Positions 1 to 9,660 are shown, numbered from the stretch's first letter. The stretch: DNA of 64,000 nt from Anaerolineae bacterium (GCA_011174825.1 DUEZ01000068.1:62001-126000); one strand, 5' to 3'. The notes: generated by a model from the sequence alone, not told the origin. Made by a program: numbers and translations.

Positions 1-469
1 GACATTCGAAGACACGGTCACATTTCAGGGCAGTACGCGAAACGCTGAACTACGCTCTTTAGGCCGCGGGTACTCGGAGGATGATACTGTCTTCCTGCTT
101 CCACAGGACAACATTGCTTTTATTGGTGATGTCGGTTTCTTTGATACTCAGTCCTTCTTTGGTTTCTGTGACATCGACCTCTATCGCGAGCAGCTGCTGA
201 TCTTTCAAGATTCTGATTTCGAGGTATTAGTTCCCGGTCATGGTCCAGTGGGGGGCAAGGATGATGTCGCATTGCAGCTCAAATACTTTGATGTGATGGA
301 AGACCTGGTTGGGGAGGTGGCACTGAGGGGAGGTTCGTTTGAAGAAGCGATGCAGATCACCTTACCTGAACCTTTTGATAAATGGTTGGTAGGAGGTATG
401 GAGAGGTTCGAGGTCAATGTGCGGTACTTGTTCGCGCGCTTTGGGGGGGAAGTACCAGAAGATGAGTAA
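1..469 (+). CDS. MBL-fold metallo-hydrolase, C-terminal part (5' truncated by window edge)
   Basis: The reading frame is open from base 2 to the TGA-free end at the TAA near 469, so the gene begins upstream of the window. The visible part carries late metallo-beta-lactamase-fold motifs: an LGRGYSEDDT segment, then a hydrophobic strand ending in IGDVGF (metal-bridging Asp) and then VPGHGPVG (last metal-ligand His). These match MBL-fold hydrolases of the glyoxalase II or quorum-quenching type, which bind two zinc or iron ions. The N-terminal HxHxDH motif would lie outside the window. The substrate cannot be told. A 62-codon ORF just downstream looks non-coding. Confidence 0.85.
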   Translation, partial: TFEDTVTFQGSTRNAELRSLGRGYSEDDTVFLLPQDNIAFIGDVGFFDTQSFFGFCDIDLYREQLLIFQDSDFEVLVPGHGPVGGKDDVALQLKYFDVMEDLVGEVALRGGSFEEAMQITLPEPFDKWLVGGMERFEVNVRYLFARFGGEVPEDE

Positions 470-715
470 AGTGTGAGGGTGAGAGCCATTGATCTAGGAT
501 TGCGCTGCTCAATCAATCTCTGCGAAGGGCGTGGTTAGTGAAAGTCCTTCAAGAGGCGTTTTTAATAGTGGTCGTTCCAATGATGGTTAGGAGGTTCATC
601 TTAGCCGCCAAGCCGCTGATCTCCAATCATTTGGACGGAAGTGACAAAATGACAGAGATCGATTGGACGAGCCAACATCGATTGCACTTATCAGGAGAGA
701 GGGGGTACGAACGCA

Positions 716-1354
716 ATGAAAAATGACAACCGACGTAGAGTTATCTACGCTGCGATTCCCCTTGCCATGTTCGTGTTGAGCAGGTACATCTACTCCGCAC
801 TATTTCTCTTTTTACTCGCACCATTTGTGATCGTGACTCTTGTCGAGAGAAGGGGGGTTTCCACGCTCGGTGTTCGCTTCGAACGGGAAAAGATCCCCAG
901 CTATTTGTTCTACACCATCGTGGGATTTTTGGCCCTCATGTTGGTGCTCATTGTTGATATTTATTTTTGGCGTAGGGTGAGCAATGAGATCGTCGATCTA
1001 TCCGGCCCGACGAGCTATAGTAGGGAGTTCGTCGACCAAGTTCTATTCGTCGCTGGACCCGAGGAAGTGTTTTATCGAGGGTATATGATGACTCGCATAG
1101 GTGATTGGCTCGGGAGTATGTGGGGGCTCTTTTCGAGCAGCTTCCTGTTCGGATTGGAGCACTTCCTCACGCGCTTTTTCATCTACGGGTACACCACCCC
1201 GGCTTCTCTATGGGTGGGGGTCAGCTCAATGATTGGAGGGTTGATCTTCGGATGGCAATTCCAAAAAACGAATAGCATTTTCCCGTCACTCATTGCTCAT
1301 ATTGCTCAAAATCTGTTTGGTTATGTCATAACGGCGATTGTCTTAGGCGCATAA
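716..1354 (+). CDS. CPBP family intramembrane glutamic endopeptidase
   Basis: This 212-residue membrane protein has about six hydrophobic segments. It carries the three CPBP (CaaX protease / bacteriocin-processing, ABI) motifs: EEVFYRG at residues 116-122 (catalytic Glu pair and Arg), FGLEH ending at His149, and HIAQN with His195 and Asn199. The family contains Rce1-like proteases acting in the membrane; bacterial members have roles in peptide processing or self-immunity, but the substrate here is unknown. GGAGAGAGGGG lies upstream of the ATG. A second CPBP protein occurs at 17817, of similar length but low overall similarity. Confidence 0.88.
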   Translation: MKNDNRRRVIYAAIPLAMFVLSRYIYSALFLFLLAPFVIVTLVERRGVSTLGVRFEREKIPSYLFYTIVGFLALMLVLIVDIYFWRRVSNEIVDLSGPTSYSREFVDQVLFVAGPEEVFYRGYMMTRIGDWLGSMWGLFSSSFLFGLEHFLTRFFIYGYTTPASLWVGVSSMIGGLIFGWQFQKTNSIFPSLIAHIAQNLFGYVITAIVLGA

Positions 1355-1562
1355 TATAACTTTCACCTAACAGCTTCCTGGAGCCCTTTTAAAGATGCCA
1401 TCTCGTTGTACTCACGGGAGGAGCATTTTGGTTTATTCAAGTTTACTGAAAGGTGATCAACACCAGGTAGGCGGTAGGATGCTTCGCAGTTCACGTCAAT
1501 GAACCTATCAAGCCTCACTTGAAGAACATGTCCACAATGTGTATAGGAGGATACGAGAAGTA

Positions 1563-2606
1563 ATGAATCGGCGACGCATTTTTCTCGGAGTAATAATTAC
1601 TGTTCTCGTTCTCGTCATAGGATTGGGAAGCTTGTATGCCCTCATGCCAAAGATGGGTTACTGCTTTGGAGCAGCGCTATCAGAGACGGGTGACCGTCTT
1701 CTGGTTACGGCGGGATACCGAGGGCTCCATTCTTTCGAGATCACGCGGGAGGGGGAATTGGAGTTCGTCTCAACTGTATACGACAGTGGGTACTATCGTT
1801 ATGTTGAGCTGCGCGGTCAGACAGCGTATGTGGCGAACAGCCACCGTGGTCTGATGATCCTTGATGTCGCTCAAGATGAACCTGCGATTCTGTGGGCTCA
1901 GTCCGACTCCATGGCTTATGGCATTCACCTTCAGTCTCCATTGGCCTACGTGGCTGCTGAAAGAGACGGGCTCTTCATCTTCGACATCTCGGTTCCTGAG
2001 GATCCAGAAATCCTTGCTCATGCATCGATGCCAGGTCGAGCCTGGGATGTCTGGGTGGAAGACAACTATGCATTTGTGGCCAATGCTGACAGCGGCTTGG
2101 TTGTGATGGATGTCTCCTCTCCTAGGCATCCACAGATCGTAAGCACTCTCGCTTGGGATTCGGAGTCATCAAGTGCAGAAATCATCGATGGACAAGATGG
2201 TTCTGTGTATATAGCTTCAGGCGAGTATGGTCTCCTGGTTGTCGACGTTCGAAATCCTTTAGATCCAGTGATTGTGCAACGTTATGACCCTGGGCCTGAT
2301 AGCTACGGGGAGGGGGTGAAGGTATATGGTGATACCTTGTACCTCACCATCGAGGACGGCTCGCATCCAGAAGAGAACGGATTACATGTCTTCAGTATCG
2401 AAGATCCGCTATCTCCTACATTGGTCCGAAAGATCCCGATTTTAGATTTTGTGGAAGATGTCTCAATTGGGGGCGTTCATCTGGCAATCGCCAATACGCA
2501 GTCAGGTGTTTTACTCTATGACATACAAGCCCCACAAAATCCGCGCTTCTTGGCCAGTTATCCTTCGGCCTTCTGGCGGATGTTCACCTCACGGCTTAAG
2601 TGGTGA
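1563..2606 (+). CDS. Membrane-anchored LVIVD-repeat beta-propeller protein
   Basis: The ATG at 1563 is preferred over the upstream in-frame GTG at 1539, because the GTG start would place AGGAGG (1545-1550) inside the gene, whereas it sits 12 bases before this ATG. The 347-residue product begins with a basic stretch and one hydrophobic anchor (about residues 5-27), so it should be exported and tethered. The rest consists of about six to seven repeats of the form YVA...GLxIxDVxxPxxPxI, for example SGLVVMDVSSPRHPQIV, which is the LVIVD repeat forming a beta propeller. No catalytic residues are evident. A strong terminator follows at 2692-2736, so it is probably monocistronic. Confidence 0.85.
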   Translation: MNRRRIFLGVIITVLVLVIGLGSLYALMPKMGYCFGAALSETGDRLLVTAGYRGLHSFEITREGELEFVSTVYDSGYYRYVELRGQTAYVANSHRGLMILDVAQDEPAILWAQSDSMAYGIHLQSPLAYVAAERDGLFIFDISVPEDPEILAHASMPGRAWDVWVEDNYAFVANADSGLVVMDVSSPRHPQIVSTLAWDSESSSAEIIDGQDGSVYIASGEYGLLVVDVRNPLDPVIVQRYDPGPDSYGEGVKVYGDTLYLTIEDGSHPEENGLHVFSIEDPLSPTLVRKIPILDFVEDVSIGGVHLAIANTQSGVLLYDIQAPQNPRFLASYPSAFWRMFTSRLKW

Positions 2607-2691
2607 GATCTGTGCTTGGTTCGTTTAATCAGTTCCTGACAAGACAAGCGGTTCGGATCGCCTCATACTTCATAGTCTATTGCACCCCGTT

Positions 2692-2736
2692 ACTTGATCT
2701 GGATCACGGGAGAGTTGAGTACCAGATCAAGTTTTT
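2692..2736 (+). terminator. Rho-independent terminator after the LVIVD gene
   Basis: ACTTGATCTGG (2692-2702) pairs perfectly with CCAGATCAAGT (2722-2732) around a 19-base loop and runs into TTTTT. It lies about 85 bases after the stop codon at 2606. Confidence 0.8.
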
Positions 2737-3043
2737 GACACAAATAAAACATTCGATTTAGCGGGTTATCCGTACTCATATTTGAGTGTCTGACGAGCAT
2801 ACTAAAGATTAGACACATGTCTAATGAAAAGATTATCCGGGTGCCCGATGCATCTGGATGTAATTCAGCATAGGTTTATTCCAGAGCGTAGATTCATCAA
2901 AGATTCTGTCATAACTCGTTTGTGCCGCGCGTCGGCAGAGTCGGGATTCGCCATGGAGCGAAGGTGGCTATTGAAAGCCAACGCCATCACCTGAAAATCG
3001 TGGTAACCGATGATCGCCTCCGAACGGCATTGAGGTACAAGAA
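2737..3043. other. Intergenic region, no gene recognised
   Basis: The remainder of the gap between the LVIVD gene and the Ntn hydrolase is AT-rich at first (TTGACA at 2735-2740 lacks a convincing -10). A minus-strand frame is open through part of it, but it runs on into the following gene as a shadow. I see no RNA gene or repeat here. Confidence 0.5.
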
Positions 3044-4642
3044 ATGAAATGGAAATTTCTCCTAACATTTCTCTTTGCCTCACTGATGATAAGCGGTAGT
3101 CATTCGGCTGCTGCGCGATTATCTGCTCCTTCTGATATCCACTCTTACGATCTGATGACCCACCAAGCATGTTCCTCATTTTGTCTTGATAATGGTGATC
3201 ATTGTGTGTTTGGAGCCAATCAGGATAACCAGATCGATATCGGTTTGATATTTGTCAACAAACGTAATGTCTTAAAAACTGCTTGGGATCCGAGTTCGAC
3301 GGGTGAATTTGCTCGTTGGATATCCAGATATGGCAGTGTAACCGTCGTCCACGCTGGATATCAAATGGCATGGGCTGGGTTGAATGAAGCAGGATTGATG
3401 ATCAGCACGATGGCGCTTGGCGCAACCCAGAATCCCCCTCCCGACGAAAGACCTCCTCTCGCGTCGTCATTCTGGGCTCAGTACCAATTGGACAATCACA
3501 GCACTATAGAAGAGGTGATCGCCAGCGATTCGCTGGTCCGAATCAACGACACCGTTGATCACTACCTGGTCTGTGATCGAGAAGGGGACTGTGTAACCAT
3601 CGAGTTCTTGGAAGGTAAGATGGTCGCTCACACCGGCGAGTCGCTGCCGTTGAAGGCATTGACCAACAGTACTTATCAGGAAGCGCTCGACTATTGGCAA
3701 GAAGGGGGGTGGATTAGGGGAGTGCGGGTCCATCAAGTAGAGCCTGATAGTCCAGTAGAGAAAGCAGGGATAAAGCCAGGAGATTGGATCGTTGCAATCG
3801 GTGAGGTGAAGCTGGATGGGGATGATCCAGTAGCAATGCTCATCTCCGAGATTAACTCTAACTATGCGGTAGGCGATGAAGTACGTTATTCCGTTCTACA
3901 CCAAGGCGAACAAGAACCTGTCACCGTTACGCTTAAGTTGAAGTCCTACATTACGGAGGAGGGCGAAGAGATTCCGGTCATGGGTCGAATCGCACTATCC
4001 TCGGGCAATTCGCTGTATCGTTATGCCACCTTGGCGGAGAGACTCGAGGCGTATGAACCAACAAATTCGGAGCAAGCCATCACGTATGCCTTCGATACCT
4101 TGGCGGAGGTCGCTGGCATTAGCAATGCATGGCAAATTGTCTTCGACCCGGCTAATCTTGTGCTCTATTTGCGCTCGAATGGGAACTCTGCGATCCGCTA
4201 TATTGATTTCAGCCAGCTTGATTTCTCCTGTCAAACCCCGGTCAAGATGTTGGATGTCCACACGGGTGAGCCAGGCGCTATCCATGGCAAGTTTGATCTA
4301 TACAGCCATCAGGCCAGTTTGGCGCACGCCACAGAATTCTTCGACCTTTACGAGCGGATAGAAATCTCACCCCTGCTCTTGGACATCCTGCTAAGCGGGC
4401 TTGAGCGCTTCCCGTGTATGGAGAACAATCAGGCCGCGATGGGTGACCCTGTGCGCTATCTGGATGAACATCGCCCTCTGATCCCGCCTAGAATCGAATG
4501 GATCTTTATATGGATCGTTCAACAATTATGGCCTGTCTGGATCCTTTTAATTGTGGTTTTATTCAGACTTGTGCTCAGTCGACGAAGCGGAAGCAAGAGG
4601 GACAAAAAGAAGGAGTCAAAGCTTCAACTGCACGAAAACTAA
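3044..4642 (+). CDS. Choloylglycine hydrolase-like Ntn amidase with inserted PDZ domain and C-terminal membrane anchor
   Basis: The protein has 532 residues. GAGGT seven bases before the ATG sets the start. A signal peptide (about 1-22) is followed by the linear-amide C-N hydrolase fold. Cys43 in QACSSF is the expected nucleophile after processing, Asp61 fits the conserved Asp of GxNxD, Asn208 lies in ALTNSTY, and Arg327 lies in SSGNSLYRY. Between the Asn and Arg motifs, residues about 222-300 form a PDZ domain (GVRVHQVEPDSPVEKAGIKPGDWIVAI). A hydrophobic segment at about 484-510 followed by a basic tail suggests a C-terminal anchor. Usual family members are 320-380 residues and lack PDZ. The substrate (bile salt, penicillin V, acyl-homoserine lactone or ceramide-like amide) is unknown. 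The usual Arg in the GxNxD motif is replaced. Confidence 0.85.
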   Translation: MKWKFLLTFLFASLMISGSHSAAARLSAPSDIHSYDLMTHQACSSFCLDNGDHCVFGANQDNQIDIGLIFVNKRNVLKTAWDPSSTGEFARWISRYGSVTVVHAGYQMAWAGLNEAGLMISTMALGATQNPPPDERPPLASSFWAQYQLDNHSTIEEVIASDSLVRINDTVDHYLVCDREGDCVTIEFLEGKMVAHTGESLPLKALTNSTYQEALDYWQEGGWIRGVRVHQVEPDSPVEKAGIKPGDWIVAIGEVKLDGDDPVAMLISEINSNYAVGDEVRYSVLHQGEQEPVTVTLKLKSYITEEGEEIPVMGRIALSSGNSLYRYATLAERLEAYEPTNSEQAITYAFDTLAEVAGISNAWQIVFDPANLVLYLRSNGNSAIRYIDFSQLDFSCQTPVKMLDVHTGEPGAIHGKFDLYSHQASLAHATEFFDLYERIEISPLLLDILLSGLERFPCMENNQAAMGDPVRYLDEHRPLIPPRIEWIFIWIVQQLWPVWILLIVVLFRLVLSRRSGSKRDKKKESKLQLHEN

Positions 4643-4656
4643 GAATAGGGGAAATT

Positions 4657-7600
4657 ATGTCCACTTCTTACAACCACTGGAATGTCCACAGGCGAACTCT
4701 CCACCTAATTCCCGTACTGATGATCGGCCTGACGCTGATGGCTGGATGTAGGAAGACCGAGCCCATGGTGATCACCATCCAAATTTCAGCGACATCGGCT
4801 TCATCTGCAACAAAAACCCTTCCGCAAACTAAGGTTCCCACAGGAATGCCCACCGAGGCAACAACGTCTACTCCCAAACCAACGGAAGAAACTGGAGTCA
4901 GGACTTACGGTGATCGTTATAACGATTATCTCTTCGACATTCTGCTCCTCCCCGATGGAGGCACTCTTCTTGCGGGACAGGCGAACAACACGGGGCTTTC
5001 AGCCCGGATTTCCCCCGGAAACGCTCAGTTGATCCGAACAGATTCAGAAGGGGACATCATCTGGGAGAGGGACTACGGTGGTGAAGACGACGCCTTGCTC
5101 TACTCCCTCATACAGGTCGGGGAGGACGAGTATGTAGCCCTGGGTCAGATCGCCGCGTCGTATGCCCGAGATGAGATGGACATGTACCTGATCAAGATCG
5201 ATGGAGATGGTAATGAGATCTGGTCTCATACATACGGAGGGCGTGGTATGGATCATGCCAGGATGGTCCGTCAGGCTTTGGATGGTGGATTTATCTTGAT
5301 TGGAAGCATGGCTGACGAGTTTCCTACCGGTATACAATACGAGGCTGATGTTTTCCTGGTTAAGACGGATGCCGAGGGCAACGAGGTTTGGAGACGTACT
5401 ATTGGGGACAAGATTCTCTCCACAGGGTGGGGGGTTGAACCGACGCCCGATGGTGGGTATGTCTTCATCGGTTGGGAGGCTAAAACCTACCCTGACAGAG
5501 ATGTCATCGCGATCAAGATCAACGAGATGGGTGATGTAGAGTGGTCTCGCACCTGGGATCTTGATCCTGGAGATCGAGACGCGGGATACGATTTGATCCT
5601 GACCTCCGATGGGCACATCGTGATCGCTTGCATTAAGTCCATGAACAGTGGCCCACGCGGCGCTGTCCAGATCAAGGTTGATCTAGATGGGAATGAGGTT
5701 TGGGTAAAGGAATTTGGTGAAGAAGATGTTGGATACGAGTTCTGGGACATCATGGAGGATACAGATGGGGGTTACGTGATGTCGGGGGCCATACTCCCCG
5801 GCGAGATCTCCTCTTTCGGTGAAGATGTTCGCAATGGGCTCATAATCAAGACCGACCCGGATGGCGAGGTTCTTTGGCAGCAAGTCATCGAAATGGATGA
5901 TTACGAACTACAGATGTTCAGTTCGGCAGTTGTCCTACCTGAAGTTGGATACATTTTCGTCGGAAGAGCCATTCGGAAGGGTGACCGTTACGCGGACATG
6001 TTGTGGTTCAAACTAACGACCGATAAGGTTGCCCTTAGCCACGGTGGTGGTAGCTACGAAACGATCACAAGGACCTACGGCGGATCGTATAACGACAGAG
6101 CCTTCGATGTTCTGGTGACGGATGATGGGGGCACGTTGATCGGGGGATTGGCAAACAATACGCACCGTTCCCACCGCATCACCCCGGGAAACGCTCGTCT
6201 GATCCGCACAGATCTGGAGGGCAACACCATCTGGGAAAGGGATTACGGTGGAGATGATGACGCCTCATTCTCCTCTATCATTCAAGCGGGGGATGAAGCG
6301 TATGTGCTCCTTGGCCAAATTGCCGCGTCGTATGCCAGGGACGAGACGGATATGTACCTGGTCAAGATTGATGGAGAAGGCAATGAGCTCTGGTCGCATA
6401 CATATGGTGGGCGGGGTATGGATCATGGCAAGATGGTCCGCCAGACATCGGATGGTGGATATATCTTGATTGGTGGTCGGGCGGACGAATTTCCGACGTC
6501 GAGTGTTTACCAGGGTGATGTCGCTCTTATTAAGACCGATGCTGAAGGCAACCAGGTTTGGTCGCGCAATTATGGGGATGAGATCCTCTACCTGGGATGG
6601 GGGGTCGCTCAAACACCTGATGGAGGATACATCCTCACCGGTTGGGAGGCGAAGACGATCGACGATCGGGATGTCATTGCGATCAAGACCAACGAGATGG
6701 GTGACATCGAGTGGTCCCGCACTTGGGATCTTGGTCCTGGGGAACGAGATGGGGGATTCGACCTGATCCTAACTTCTGACGGGTACATCGTGATCGCCTG
6801 CATCCAGTCCATGGGAAGCGGTGCCCCCAGTGCTGTTCTCTTGAAGCTTGATCTAGATGGGAATGAGATCTGGAGCAAGCTCATTGGCGAGCAGGGTGTG
6901 GGCAATACGTTTTGGCACATCATGGAGGATTCAGATGGCGGGTACGTCATGGCCGGGGATACCCACCTGGGCAAGGTGCCCTCGACGGGAGAAGATATTC
7001 ATGGTGGGCTGATAATCAAGACCGATGAGGACGGAGAGATCCTCTGGCAACGCGTCTTTGGCGAGGGGCAATTTGAGCAGGTATCGTTCAATTCGGCTGC
7101 TCTTCTGCCCGATGGTGGGTATGTCTTCGTCGGCTATGTTACCCCAAACGGCGAAAGATACTCAGACATGCTGTGGCTGAAGCTAACAGCCGTTGGGGAG
7201 ATGATCGCGTTCACCTCCGAACGGGATGGCAACGCAGAAATCTACATCATGAATCCCGACGGCAGCAACCCTCAGCGACTGACAAATGATCCTGCCTACG
7301 ACGCCTGGCCCGTCTGGTCGCCTGATGGCTCCCAGATCACCTTCACTTCCACCCGTAACGGTGAAGCCGACATCTATGTCATGAATGCAGACGGCAGCAA
7401 CCTACGAAGGTTGACGTATGACGATGCTGCTGACATCTGGCCTGACTGGTCTCCGGACGGTAAGCAGATCGCCTTCGTCTCCCGCCGAGATGGCAACTTC
7501 GAGGTCTATGTCATCAATATTGATGGTACGAATCTACGACGCTTGACGAACACCTCCTCTCATGAGGATTTCGCCACCTGGTCACCGGATGGCACACAGA

Positions 7601-7998
7601 TCGTCTTCTCCCGCGTCGGGCGCAACGATGGCACGTATATCATCAACGCAGACGGGAGTGATGAGAGGCAACTGACGGATTTTGTCGTCTTGGAGCCCGC
7701 TTGGTCACCGGATGGCACGCGAATCGCCTTTGGATCCGATCATGGTGGTTTCCGGGGAATCTACGTGATGGATGCGGATGGCAGCAATATCCAAAGGCTG
7801 TCGAGTACCCGTGCGGGCGAGAATTGTCCTGATTGGTCGCCGGATGGGACAAAGTTGGTGTTCGCTTCGTGGCGCGACGGTGATGGTGAAATTTACATCA
7901 TGAATGCGGATGGTAGTGACCTGCAGAAGCTGACCGACAACCGCTTCGAAGAGGAATTTCCCGCTTGGCGACCTGCGTTTGTGCCCCATACAGATTAA
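4657..7998 (+). CDS. Large propeller lipoprotein: duplicated delta-60/PQQ-like repeats plus TolB-like PD40 domain
   Basis: The ATG at 4657, preceded by AGGGGAA, is favoured because it gives a lipoprotein signal with lipobox LMAGC (Cys31); the frame is open to 4498 but that part overlaps the previous gene. After a Thr/Pro-rich linker (about 35-78) come two very similar blocks, about 80-455 and 469-845, each with repeated DGGYxxxG...KTDxxGNxxW units like delta-60 or PQQ-type propeller blades. Residues about 849-1113 hold six or so TolB-type PD40 repeats (IYVMNADGSN...LT...PDWSPDG). It should be an outer-surface binding or scaffold protein. It lies 14 bases after the Ntn hydrolase and may be cotranscribed with it. 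Confidence 0.85.
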   Translation: MSTSYNHWNVHRRTLHLIPVLMIGLTLMAGCRKTEPMVITIQISATSASSATKTLPQTKVPTGMPTEATTSTPKPTEETGVRTYGDRYNDYLFDILLLPDGGTLLAGQANNTGLSARISPGNAQLIRTDSEGDIIWERDYGGEDDALLYSLIQVGEDEYVALGQIAASYARDEMDMYLIKIDGDGNEIWSHTYGGRGMDHARMVRQALDGGFILIGSMADEFPTGIQYEADVFLVKTDAEGNEVWRRTIGDKILSTGWGVEPTPDGGYVFIGWEAKTYPDRDVIAIKINEMGDVEWSRTWDLDPGDRDAGYDLILTSDGHIVIACIKSMNSGPRGAVQIKVDLDGNEVWVKEFGEEDVGYEFWDIMEDTDGGYVMSGAILPGEISSFGEDVRNGLIIKTDPDGEVLWQQVIEMDDYELQMFSSAVVLPEVGYIFVGRAIRKGDRYADMLWFKLTTDKVALSHGGGSYETITRTYGGSYNDRAFDVLVTDDGGTLIGGLANNTHRSHRITPGNARLIRTDLEGNTIWERDYGGDDDASFSSIIQAGDEAYVLLGQIAASYARDETDMYLVKIDGEGNELWSHTYGGRGMDHGKMVRQTSDGGYILIGGRADEFPTSSVYQGDVALIKTDAEGNQVWSRNYGDEILYLGWGVAQTPDGGYILTGWEAKTIDDRDVIAIKTNEMGDIEWSRTWDLGPGERDGGFDLILTSDGYIVIACIQSMGSGAPSAVLLKLDLDGNEIWSKLIGEQGVGNTFWHIMEDSDGGYVMAGDTHLGKVPSTGEDIHGGLIIKTDEDGEILWQRVFGEGQFEQVSFNSAALLPDGGYVFVGYVTPNGERYSDMLWLKLTAVGEMIAFTSERDGNAEIYIMNPDGSNPQRLTNDPAYDAWPVWSPDGSQITFTSTRNGEADIYVMNADGSNLRRLTYDDAADIWPDWSPDGKQIAFVSRRDGNFEVYVINIDGTNLRRLTNTSSHEDFATWSPDGTQIVFSRVGRNDGTYIINADGSDERQLTDFVVLEPAWSPDGTRIAFGSDHGGFRGIYVMDADGSNIQRLSSTRAGENCPDWSPDGTKLVFASWRDGDGEIYIMNADGSDLQKLTDNRFEEEFPAWRPAFVPHTD
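4900..7188 (+). repeat. Intragenic tandem duplication (two units of about 1.17 kb)
   Basis: The segment starting near 4900 is repeated starting near 6070 with the same internal order of motifs and long identical stretches, for example GQIAASYARDE, SHTYGGRGMDH and EFPT, then WEAKT and RDVIAIK. Many codons are also identical, so the duplication is fairly recent or kept similar by recombination. Confidence 0.85.
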
Positions 7999-8286
7999 GT
8001 TCATCCAAAACAAACCTTCGAGGTTTAAAATACGCCCAACCCGTAGCAGTCCCATTGCGAGACAGGGTGGGAGGAGATCCCCTCACAGGATCCAGCCAGA
8101 CCTTGTTCCAACAGGATGAAGGATCATGCTCTTACTTGGATGCCACTTGTAGCGTTAAAATTAATTAAACAATTTCTCAGCACCACTCCCTGAAACGAAT
8201 GTGAAAGCTGCGAACGGTATGCGGCATTGACGGGTTTGTTGTTTGAGATCGTTAAGGACTCTGGTTAGGCAAGAAAGGAATCTTGA

Positions 8287-9183
8287 ATGGGTACAGAACA
8301 TCGGCAGTATCGCAGCCCTGACGATTTCATGCTGGTTGGTCATTTCCTAATATCGCACTTTCAACCAGGGAACAGGGACGGCAACTGGCTACAACCTACT
8401 TGGGAATATATGCATAGTCTTCCTTACCTCGATGAATCGTCGCTTGATAAGATACGTATATGGGAAGATTCTGGTGAGATAGTGGCTGTGGTGCATTATG
8501 AAAGCAGATTGGGCGAAGTGTTTTTTCAGATACATCCCAAGCACACACACCTAAAGCAAGATATGCTTGACTATGCTGAAAATCATCTTTATGGAGAAAC
8601 CGAAACCGGGAATAGATTTGTACGTGCGTTTGTCAATGATTTCGATTTCGAATTGGAAACGCTGGTTAAATCGCGTGGCTATGAGATGGCTGAGCAATAC
8701 GCACGACCTATTTCAGAGTTTCAGATCCCACAAAAGTTTCCACCTGTGGAACCCCCTGAAGGATTTCACATCAAGAGTCTTGCCGATGACAACGATCTAA
8801 TGAAAATCCATCGCGTCTTATGGCGAGGATTCGATCATAGTGGGGAGCCACCGGCAGAAGAGATCGAGGGACGAAAGAAAATGCAGTCCACACCCAATTT
8901 TAGGAAAGACTTGACGATCGTAGTTGAAGCTCCGTCGGGGGATTTCGTCTCTTTTTGCGGTACGTGGTATGAGTCGGTCAACAAGATTGCGTATGTCGAG
9001 CCCGTAGCGACCGATCCGGATTTCCGTCGCATGGGACTAGGAAAAGTGGCTGTACTGGAGGGGATTCGTCGTTGTGGGGCACTTGGAGCCGCGGTAGCAT
9101 TTGTAGGATCGGATCTGGATTTCTACAAGTCGATCGGCTTCACAAAGAGATTTGATAGTAAGTGTTGGATAAAGCACTTCTGA
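8287..9183 (+). CDS. GNAT family N-acetyltransferase (two-domain)
   Basis: This 298-residue protein is twice the length of a single GNAT fold. The C-terminal half carries a clear motif A: VEPVATDPDFRRMGLGKVAV (about residues 238-257), where RRMGLGK is the acetyl-CoA pyrophosphate loop, followed by FYKSIGF, typical of the motif B end. The N-terminal half is a degenerate GNAT-like domain without a loop. The acceptor substrate is not predictable. AAAGGAA lies before the ATG. The gene stands alone. Confidence 0.82.
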   Translation: MGTEHRQYRSPDDFMLVGHFLISHFQPGNRDGNWLQPTWEYMHSLPYLDESSLDKIRIWEDSGEIVAVVHYESRLGEVFFQIHPKHTHLKQDMLDYAENHLYGETETGNRFVRAFVNDFDFELETLVKSRGYEMAEQYARPISEFQIPQKFPPVEPPEGFHIKSLADDNDLMKIHRVLWRGFDHSGEPPAEEIEGRKKMQSTPNFRKDLTIVVEAPSGDFVSFCGTWYESVNKIAYVEPVATDPDFRRMGLGKVAVLEGIRRCGALGAAVAFVGSDLDFYKSIGFTKRFDSKCWIKHF

Positions 9184-9293
9184 GTTTGGTTATGTGGTTG
9201 GTTAGCAGGGTTCGTATTGAGTCACTCGCAGGATCGTATAAGCTAACATAATTCAATTGAACTGAGCTTCTGAAAATCGAAAGGGGTTGAGCG

Positions 9294-9554
9294 ATGGCGG
9301 ATGAGAATTACCAGCTAGGTAAATTGGTTACATTTGTGACCGGAGATTGGGCGGGATTATCAGGTGTAGTTAGTTGGCTCATCACCAAGGAAGATGCAGG
9401 TTATGTTCTCGTGTGCTTGGAAGGGCAAGTCGCAGGCGTCCCAACTTCATTCGAAGAAATCGTACCGGCTGATGAAGCAGCTAAAGGTTTCACCCAACTT
9501 GCCTACCAGCTTATCAAACTTTCGAGTCTTTTAATCGAAACAGCAATCATGTAA
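9294..9554 (+). CDS. Small KOW-like hypothetical protein
   Basis: AAAGGGG precedes the ATG, supporting translation of this 86-residue protein. Residues about 8-30 (GKLVTFVTGDWAGLSGVV) resemble a KOW motif as in NusG and ribosomal proteins, with the usual G-x-V-x-V...G...G-x-V spacing. The remainder is acidic and then helical, ending in a hydrophobic helix. A nucleic-acid or ribosome-related role is only suggested by the KOW-like pattern. No operon partner is close. Confidence 0.55.
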   Translation: MADENYQLGKLVTFVTGDWAGLSGVVSWLITKEDAGYVLVCLEGQVAGVPTSFEEIVPADEAAKGFTQLAYQLIKLSSLLIETAIM

Positions 9555-9556
9555 TC

Positions 9557-9623
9557 AGTAAACAGTAGTCAGTAGTCAGAACTCAGTAGTCAGAAGAAAG
9601 CTCTCAGCGATCAGCTATCAGCA
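9557..9623. repeat. TCAG-rich degenerate direct repeat
   Basis: The stretch consists of repeated CAGTAGTCAG, AACTCAG and GATCAG-like units just after the KOW-like gene. Similar TCAG-rich tracts recur at 10757-10804 and 18482-18537. Confidence 0.65.
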
Positions 9624-9660
9624 TTTAAATGATTGTAGATTTTCCCGATGAGTTCGATAT

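Noticed and set aside
538-726. A 62-codon plus-strand ORF before the CPBP gene
   Set aside because: No good ribosome site, no recognisable domain, and it overlaps the start of the better-supported CPBP gene.
2865-3179. A 104-codon minus-strand ORF
   Set aside because: It runs into the 5' end of the Ntn hydrolase gene on the other strand and its composition is unlike a real protein.
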